Origin: JBOFDK01 sp051650305
Lineage (GTDB): Bacteria; Bacillota; Clostridia; Lachnospirales; Cellulosilyticaceae
Assembly: GCA_051650305.1 (NCBI GenBank)
Contig: JBOFIT010000222.1
Span: 1-10,447 of the forward strand
Length of the DNA stretch: 10,447 bases
Direction of reading: 5' to 3'
The position numbers and the translations under genes are program-made. This document shows positions 5,644 to 10,447 of this stretch, piece by piece (the first letter of the stretch is position 1; each line of letters begins with the position of its first letter). Below the pieces are notes generated by a model that was not told the origin of the DNA, searched no databases, and was given only the letters and a program-made list of their open reading frames with translations.

Positions 5644-6330
5644 TCACTCGGATAATTTGTACCCTACTCCCCATATGGTTTTGATAAGGTCTAGTTGGTA
5701 GACACTTAGTTTTTCTCTTAGCCTTTTGATGTAGACGACCACACTTCCCGTATCACCGTACTCTTCATACCCCCATACCTGACCATAGATTTGGTCCTTT
5801 GAAAATACTTGCCCAGGATGACCCATAAGAAAGTATAAAATCTCAAATTCTTTTGTGGTCAGCTCCAAAATTTGGCAACCTACTGTTGCTGTATAACTTT
5901 TCTTATTCAGCTGCAAGTCACCTATACTTACACACTCTGTATCTTTCGCTTCTTTATCCAGTCCACCTGTGTACCTTCTAAGATGTGCCTTCACTCTAGC
6001 CACTAATTCAAGCGGACTAAAAGGTTTGGTCACATAATCATCTGCTCCTATGCCTAGACAAATGACTTTATCCATCTCTCCATTTTTTGCAGATACCATC
6101 ACAATAGGAATAGACGTAGTCTTACGCATCGTCTTGCAAAGCTCTATACCATCTATCTTAGGGAGCATGATATCTAGAAGCACAAGGTCTGGCTGCGCTT
6201 TTCTAAAAAACTCAAGCCCTGCTTCTCCATCCAGTGCCATAGCTACTTCATAACCTTCCACTTCTAAATAATCTCTCAAAATCTCTGCTAGCTCTCTTTC
6301 ATCTTCTACAATTAGAATACGATATGCCAC
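5644..6330 (-). CDS. OmpR-family response regulator
   Basis: A 228-residue transcriptional regulator, partner of the kinase encoded immediately downstream. The receiver domain (1-120) has the acidic pair E9-D10, phosphoacceptor D53 (L-L-D-I-M-L-P), the switch Ser80 (V-M-V-S-A-K) and K102 (T-K-P-F). A Trans_reg_C winged-helix domain (about 133-226) has the family signatures L-T-x-K-E-F-E-I-L and the C-terminal I-K-T-I-W-G-V-G-Y-K. Translation starts at GTG, with AGGGGA (6336-6341) 5 nt upstream. It lies 28 bp after the ABC ATPase gene. By analogy with other transporter-linked systems it probably controls the transporter genes and its own operon (inference). Confidence 0.95.
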   Translation of the reverse strand: MAYRILIVEDERELAEILRDYLEVEGYEVAMALDGEAGLEFFRKAQPDLVLLDIMLPKIDGIELCKTMRKTTSIPIVMVSAKNGEMDKVICLGIGADDYVTKPFSPLELVARVKAHLRRYTGGLDKEAKDTECVSIGDLQLNKKSYTATVGCQILELTTKEFEILYFLMGHPGQVFSKDQIYGQVWGYEEYGDTGSVVVYIKRLREKLSVYQLDLIKTIWGVGYKLSE

Positions 6331-6358
6331 TTCTATCCCCTACTTTCTTAGTCTTAGT

Positions 6359-7123
6359 CTACCAACCTCTTTCCTTTAAGAAGCTATAGACCCTCTCTTC
6401 TCTTTCCTTATCTTCTTCATGTCTAAAACTATTCATCTCCAAAATTCCATCTATACGCCCATCTCTTAAAAAGATAATACGATTACCTCTTATAGCTGCC
6501 TTGATATCATGGGTCACCATGACGATTGACTGCCCACTAGCTGCTATCTCTGAAAAGATATCTAGTACATTTTCCCCTTGTGCCGAATTAAGTGCTCCCG
6601 TCGGTTCATCTGCAAAAAGTATTTTAGGTTGATTAATAAGTGCTCTACAAATAGCTACTCTTTGTCTTTGCCCTCCTGATAATTGGTGTGGGTACTTATC
6701 CTTATGTTCTGTAAGTTCCATCTGCGCCAAAAGCTCTTGTATGTGTATGTGTATTGCTTTCTTATCTTTTGGCATCTTATAAGTTGGACTCCATATATTC
6801 TCCTGCACTGTTAAGTCAGGAATGAGATGTATCCCTTGAAAAACAAATCCTATCTTTTCTTTTCTTAATTTTGCAAGCTTACATTCCTTATAGTTCTGTA
6901 TCGGCTCCCCTTGTAAGTAAACTTCACCACTTGTTACTTCATCCATTCCACTAAGCAAATATAACAATGTGGATTTTCCTGAGCCAGAACTTCCCATAAT
7001 GACTGTGAAATCACCTTCATAAACTTCTACATTTAAGTTCTTAATCACATTGTTCATTTGCCCATCATTAATAAAACTTTTACACAGTAAATTCGATTTT
7101 ATTATAACATTTTTTTCTGACAT
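6359..7123 (-). CDS. ABC transporter ATP-binding protein (MacB/LolD/BceA type)
   Basis: The 254-residue ATPase subunit for the adjacent FtsX-type permease. All ABC motifs are present: Walker A G44-S-S-G-S-G-K-S-T52, Q-loop Q96 (F-V-F-Q), signature L148-S-G-G-Q-R-Q-R, Walker B I-L-F-A-D172-E173 and H-loop H205 (V-T-H-D). The sequence V-F-Q-G-I-H-L-I-P-D-L-T-V-x-E-N is typical of the MacB/LolD branch that powers mechanotransmission or peptide efflux and not import. The longest frame starts at 7132 directly abutting the Shine-Dalgarno. The ATG at 7123, 9 nt behind AAGGGAG (7133-7139), is preferred. It begins 14 bp after the permease stop, indicating co-transcription. A charged, Glu/Arg-rich C-terminal extension (about 233-254) follows the core. 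Confidence 0.95.
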   Translation of the reverse strand: MSEKNVIIKSNLLCKSFINDGQMNNVIKNLNVEVYEGDFTVIMGSSGSGKSTLLYLLSGMDEVTSGEVYLQGEPIQNYKECKLAKLRKEKIGFVFQGIHLIPDLTVQENIWSPTYKMPKDKKAIHIHIQELLAQMELTEHKDKYPHQLSGGQRQRVAICRALINQPKILFADEPTGALNSAQGENVLDIFSEIAASGQSIVMVTHDIKAAIRGNRIIFLRDGRIDGILEMNSFRHEEDKEREERVYSFLKERGW

Positions 7124-7132
7124 TTCTACCAT

Positions 7133-7139
7133 CTCCCTT
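7133..7139 (-). promoter_or_regulatory. Ribosome-binding site deciding the ATPase start
   Basis: AAGGGAG on the minus strand overlaps the permease stop codon and lies 9 nt before the ATG at 7123. An earlier in-frame ATG at 7132 abuts this site with no spacing and is unlikely to be used. Confidence 0.6.
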
Positions 7140-9447
7140 ACTCTTGATTAAGTGTCTTTATTCCCACCTTAAACAAATCCCTTGATGAAAACATACAACT
7201 CATTAAAAACAGTACGATAACTATGCCATTTACAATCCCCAGCTTATACAAATCATAAAAGACTGGATACTTTTCAAATCCAAACATCATTAAGGCAAGA
7301 GACATCACCTTTGGATAGGTTACTACAAAAAGAGGTAACGTCACACCACTTGCTATTACTGCTATCATCCCGATATACCACATATTCACCTTCAATAAGT
7401 GCCTACTGTCATAGCCGATGCTTTTATAAATGCTATTTGTTTTTTCATTATTTAAGTTCCTAAGAACCACAATCCCAAATATATTAATAAAACCCATAAG
7501 CATAATAAAGAGCATAAAAGGTGTCAGTACCTTTTCCTGTGGTTCTGTAATCATATCTAATATTGACTTAAACATCTCTTCTCGCTTATTGATCTTAATA
7601 CCATCACCATAAATAGCCTTATAGCTCTCATTAAATACATCTCTATCAACACCTTCCTTTAAGTAGATAGACATTGTATTGTAGACAAAAGGTGCGCCTT
7701 CTCTATCCCATGCACTTCCTAGTATCCTTACACCACGCCCCATGCCGTAGTAACTTTGAAAAATACCTGTTAGTAAGAAGCTTTCAGGTTTATCTTCAAT
7801 CATAATCTGTACGTAGTCTCCTATTTCTTTTCCCAATTCCTTCGCCACAATAGATGTCATTACAACTTCATCCTGATATTTCGGATTTCTTCCTTCTATT
7901 ACAGGTACGTCTAATCCTTCTAAGGTTTCAAAGAAATAGCCCTGTACATTAGGGTCTATCATCCCTTCCTGCCACTTAAACTCCACTCCTATCTCTGGAT
8001 TTTGTCTCACAATACACTCTACTCGTGAGTCTTCTTCTAACTCTTTATAAGCTTTTTCAAACTGCTCATTGTCATTGGTTTGGAAAAACACATCCCCTTT
8101 ATCAAAGCCTAGCCAATAATAATTTTGTTCTGAAAGTGAACCCACTGTATCTATGGATGCCATAGCAAAATTCACTCCATACATAGATACAACTGCCGTC
8201 AAAATAATAAACACTGTATTCTTTCGCTCTCTTTTCATACTTCTCATTGCCATACTTAAAGGCGAGAATGATTGTACCCTGCTTTTACCTACCTTCAGAG
8301 ACTTCTTTTTGCCTAAAGTACTTTGTCTATTGGCAAAGATAGCTACCGGACTTATTCGATGTGTACACTTCATTACACTATAAATACTCACAGCGACTAC
8401 ACCTAGCATAATGCTATAAGTGATGACCGCTGGTAGGAGTAATGTCCCACCTGATTTCACACCTATGCTTTGAAATGCCTGCTCTAAGAACAAGTAAGAG
8501 ATCCCTTTAGAGCCTACCACCCCTAGTGTTACCCCTAGAGCTGCTACAAATAAATAAGCTTTCATATACATGCCTAAAATCTCTTTGGAGCGATAGCCTA
8601 TCGTCTTATAGATTGCTATTGTCTTCAAATCCGTAAGAAGTGTATTTCTTACTAAGAACCTGATAATAATACAGCTTACAAGGAGGATAATGATACCTCC
8701 CCCAAAGAGAACCCCACCCAAAATTTGTCCTGTAATAAGGTTGAAATCAATCATATTTTGAATGGTCATCATCCCTGCATTCAAGTGACCTCCGTTATTT
8801 CTACGCATAGTTGTTACTATATCTGTTCCATTTGTGCCATCTTCACCATAAACCATAAGTACTTTTGTTGTCGTTAATGACTCTGGTATATCTTTTACAA
8901 TGAAAGCACAAGAAGTTGCTAGACTACTCATATAGGGTTCCACAACAAATGCCTTAATCCTATACTCATACTTTTCCTCGCCTACTGTAAGAATAATGGT
9001 ATCCCCTACCTCTAGTTCATACTGTCTTCGTACAACCTCTGGCAATAGGCATTCACCTTCTTCTAAAGGGAGCTGCTTCTCACTGGTATACCTTAGATTC
9101 TGATGTACACTTTCTTTGTACGGCATCAATTCAAAGAAACCTTCTATCTTCTCTCCATCTTTAGTCATTACTTCATTGAAAGAATAACTCTCGAGTGTCT
9201 CAACCTTTGCAATGCCTTTTGTCTTTTCTATGGCAGCCATGAGTTCCTCGTATCCTTCTACCGACTGATCTCTCAAAAAAAAGCGTACACTCGGTGGTCT
9301 ACATTCCTCTACCAATTCTAAAAAAGGCTTCTCCAAAGATAAAATAATGCTCATTGAACTTGTCAGTAGTAAGCTACATATCAATGTAATAAGAAAAATA
9401 ATGATTGTTTGAAACTTTTTATGCCTTAATTTTTTCAACCATATCAT
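7138..9447 (-). CDS. FtsX/MacB-type ABC transporter permease, eight TM helices
   Basis: A 769-residue permease made of two FtsX units. TM1 (about 12-35) is followed by an extracytoplasmic domain of about 205 residues and TM2-TM4 (about 242-267, 297-320, 337-357). A cytoplasmic linker with S-P-L-S-M-A-M-R-S-M leads to TM5 (411-432), a second domain of about 205 residues and TM6-TM8 (640-663, 689-710, 736-752). The motif I-Y-K-T-I-G-Y-R-S-K-E-I-L after TM2 recurs as I-Y-K-S-I-G-Y-D-S-R-H-L-L after TM6, confirming internal duplication. This is the 4+4 TM plan and not the 10-TM, single-domain BceB plan. Likely tasks are export, or extraction of peptides or lipids at the envelope (inference). The ATG at 9447 is chosen because GGGGGA lies 7 nt upstream; an ATG at 9462 has its nearest purine run abutting it. 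Confidence 0.92.
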   Translation of the reverse strand: MIWLKKLRHKKFQTIIIFLITLICSLLLTSSMSIILSLEKPFLELVEECRPPSVRFFLRDQSVEGYEELMAAIEKTKGIAKVETLESYSFNEVMTKDGEKIEGFFELMPYKESVHQNLRYTSEKQLPLEEGECLLPEVVRRQYELEVGDTIILTVGEEKYEYRIKAFVVEPYMSSLATSCAFIVKDIPESLTTTKVLMVYGEDGTNGTDIVTTMRRNNGGHLNAGMMTIQNMIDFNLITGQILGGVLFGGGIIILLVSCIIIRFLVRNTLLTDLKTIAIYKTIGYRSKEILGMYMKAYLFVAALGVTLGVVGSKGISYLFLEQAFQSIGVKSGGTLLLPAVITYSIMLGVVAVSIYSVMKCTHRISPVAIFANRQSTLGKKKSLKVGKSRVQSFSPLSMAMRSMKRERKNTVFIILTAVVSMYGVNFAMASIDTVGSLSEQNYYWLGFDKGDVFFQTNDNEQFEKAYKELEEDSRVECIVRQNPEIGVEFKWQEGMIDPNVQGYFFETLEGLDVPVIEGRNPKYQDEVVMTSIVAKELGKEIGDYVQIMIEDKPESFLLTGIFQSYYGMGRGVRILGSAWDREGAPFVYNTMSIYLKEGVDRDVFNESYKAIYGDGIKINKREEMFKSILDMITEPQEKVLTPFMLFIMLMGFINIFGIVVLRNLNNEKTNSIYKSIGYDSRHLLKVNMWYIGMIAVIASGVTLPLFVVTYPKVMSLALMMFGFEKYPVFYDLYKLGIVNGIVIVLFLMSCMFSSRDLFKVGIKTLNQE

Positions 9448-9454
9448 ACTGCTA

Positions 9455-9460
9455 TCCCCC
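9455..9460 (-). promoter_or_regulatory. Ribosome-binding site deciding the permease start
   Basis: GGGGGA on the minus strand lies 7 nt before the ATG at 9447. That start gives M-I-W-L-K-K-L, a common N-terminus of this permease type. The alternative ATG at 9462 is part of the purine run itself. Confidence 0.6.
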
Positions 9461-9538
9461 ATCCTCTTGTTTCTAACTACAGTATGTCATCCAAAAATAA
9501 AATAAAAAGTGTAACTTTATTAAAAAAAATTAAAAGCT

Positions 9539-10429
9539 CTACTCCCCCTCATTAAAGGGTGGAATAAAGCTTTCACTCGCTGTATCACCTTCTTGGATAA
9601 AGCCATTTTCAATACCTAGACTTATGGCATAATCCACTATGTATTCATAATGTGCTGGACTTAGCTTCTGACTAAGCTTCGGATGGTCTTTCACCTGCTC
9701 TAATGGTGTGTACTGATTCATAAGACTAAGGTATACTCTATCCCCGTAAGTCTCATAGATATAGTCCACTATTTTCTTTGTGTCAAACAAGAGTCCTGGG
9801 AGCATCAGATGTCTGATAATTACACCTTTTTGAATCATGCCTGCTTCATCAAACCGTGCTTCACCTACTTGCCTTACCATTTCTTCAATTGCATACTTTA
9901 CGTAGTCAGTATACCTTGGCGCTTTTGAATAATCCTTGGCATACTTGTCCTTGAAGTATTTGAAGTCGGGGAGATATACATCTACGATTCCCTCTAGACT
10001 TCTAATGGTCTCTACTGTTTCATACCCACTACTATTGTAGACAATCGGTATCTGTAATCCTTTGCTTTTTGCTAACTTTACAGCTTCTATGATCTGGATG
10101 ACATAGTGAGTCGGAGTGACTAGATTAATATTATGTGCCCCTGCTTCTTGTAATCTCAGAAACTGCTGCGCCAACTCTGCTATCTCCACTTCTCTCCCTT
10201 TACCCTCTGTGCTAATCTCGTAGTTCTGGCAAAAGACACACTTTAAAGTACAGTGGGAGAAGAATACAGTCCCCGATCCTCTCTCTCCAGATATGCAAGG
10301 CTCCTCCCAATGATGCAAGGCCGCACGTGCTATCCTCACCTTTGCCCCTGCTCTACAAAACCCAAGTTGTCCTTCTAATCGATTCACGCCACACACCCTT
10401 GGGCAAAGCTTACATGATTCTAATCCCAT
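9539..10429 (-). CDS. PflX-like radical-SAM protein (COG1313 type)
   Basis: A 296-residue radical S-adenosylmethionine protein. The [4Fe-4S] cluster motif is C60-T-L-K-C64-V-F-C67, preceded by G-S-G-T-V-F-F-S. An N-terminal Cys cluster, C6-x-x-C9-P-R-x-C13 and C25, is characteristic of the PflX group and may bind a second metal site. N-L-V-T-P-T-H-Y (103-110) and the Y-N-S-S-G-Y segment (131-136) are conserved core features. The group is named for likeness to pyruvate formate-lyase activase, but its real substrate is not established and no glycyl-radical enzyme lies in this window. The ATG has AAGGGAAG 7 nt upstream; the window ends 18 nt before the gene. It is 91 bp upstream of the permease, so co-transcription is uncertain. 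The protein looks complete. Confidence 0.9.
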   Translation of the reverse strand: MGLESCKLCPRVCGVNRLEGQLGFCRAGAKVRIARAALHHWEEPCISGERGSGTVFFSHCTLKCVFCQNYEISTEGKGREVEIAELAQQFLRLQEAGAHNINLVTPTHYVIQIIEAVKLAKSKGLQIPIVYNSSGYETVETIRSLEGIVDVYLPDFKYFKDKYAKDYSKAPRYTDYVKYAIEEMVRQVGEARFDEAGMIQKGVIIRHLMLPGLLFDTKKIVDYIYETYGDRVYLSLMNQYTPLEQVKDHPKLSQKLSPAHYEYIVDYAISLGIENGFIQEGDTASESFIPPFNEGE

Positions 10430-10447
10430 GCTTTTACTTCCCTTCTA

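Noticed and set aside
9463..9538. Terminator and promoter between the radical-SAM gene and the permease gene
   Set aside because: The minus strand is T-rich but has no stable stem, and no -35/-10 pair with acceptable spacing was found.
1..10447. CRISPR arrays, tRNA/rRNA genes, insertion sequences or phage genes
   Set aside because: No repeat-spacer pattern, cloverleaf, transposase motif, terminal inverted repeats or phage structural/integrase proteins were seen on either strand.

Overview
The window looks like chromosome from a low-GC, Gram-positive anaerobe, most likely a clostridium in the broad sense. The base composition is AT-rich. Ribosome-binding sites are strong AAAGGAGG-type. There is a Gram-positive-style lipoprotein, an OmpR/HisKA two-component system next to an FtsX-type ABC transporter, and a PflX-like radical-SAM protein. 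The genus cannot be fixed from the sequence alone.

Left part (1-3345, + strand): a leader with a plausible sigma-A promoter (TTGTCA, 17 bp, TATATA) and two hairpins precedes eight tightly packed genes. The first seven encode 100-117 residue, Thr/Ser/Ile-rich, beta-strand-type proteins without signal peptides. By motif they form two related groups: group A (ORF1, 2, 6; Q-I-x-G-[LF]-G near the N-terminus) and group B (ORF3, 4, 5, 7; [IV]-D-L-[ST]-x-x-[WF]). The eighth gene encodes a 187-residue DNRLRE-like protein. A strong hairpin sits between ORF1 and ORF2 and could make ORF1 the most abundant product. I do not recognise the seven small families. The layout suggests the subunits of a multi-component assembly, perhaps at a cell or spore surface. 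This is the part of the window most likely to be undescribed.

Middle (3346-4261): a single lipoprotein gene (+) with a Pro/Thr-rich linker and an unrecognised C-terminal domain. It ends at an 18-bp-stem terminator that probably works in both directions, because the genes to its right converge on it.

Right part (4262-10447, all - strand): in transcription order, a PflX-like radical-SAM protein, an eight-TM FtsX-type ABC permease with two large extracytoplasmic domains, its ATPase, an OmpR-family response regulator and a membrane sensor histidine kinase. From permease to kinase the genes are separated by only 5-28 bp, so they form a compact transporter plus two-component module of the kind used for peptide-antibiotic sensing or cell-envelope stress. 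The permease and kinase architectures differ from the classical BceAB-RS type.

Several start codons were moved from the longest reading frame to the one that has a proper ribosome-binding site: ORF1, 4, 7 and 8, the kinase, the ATPase and the permease.
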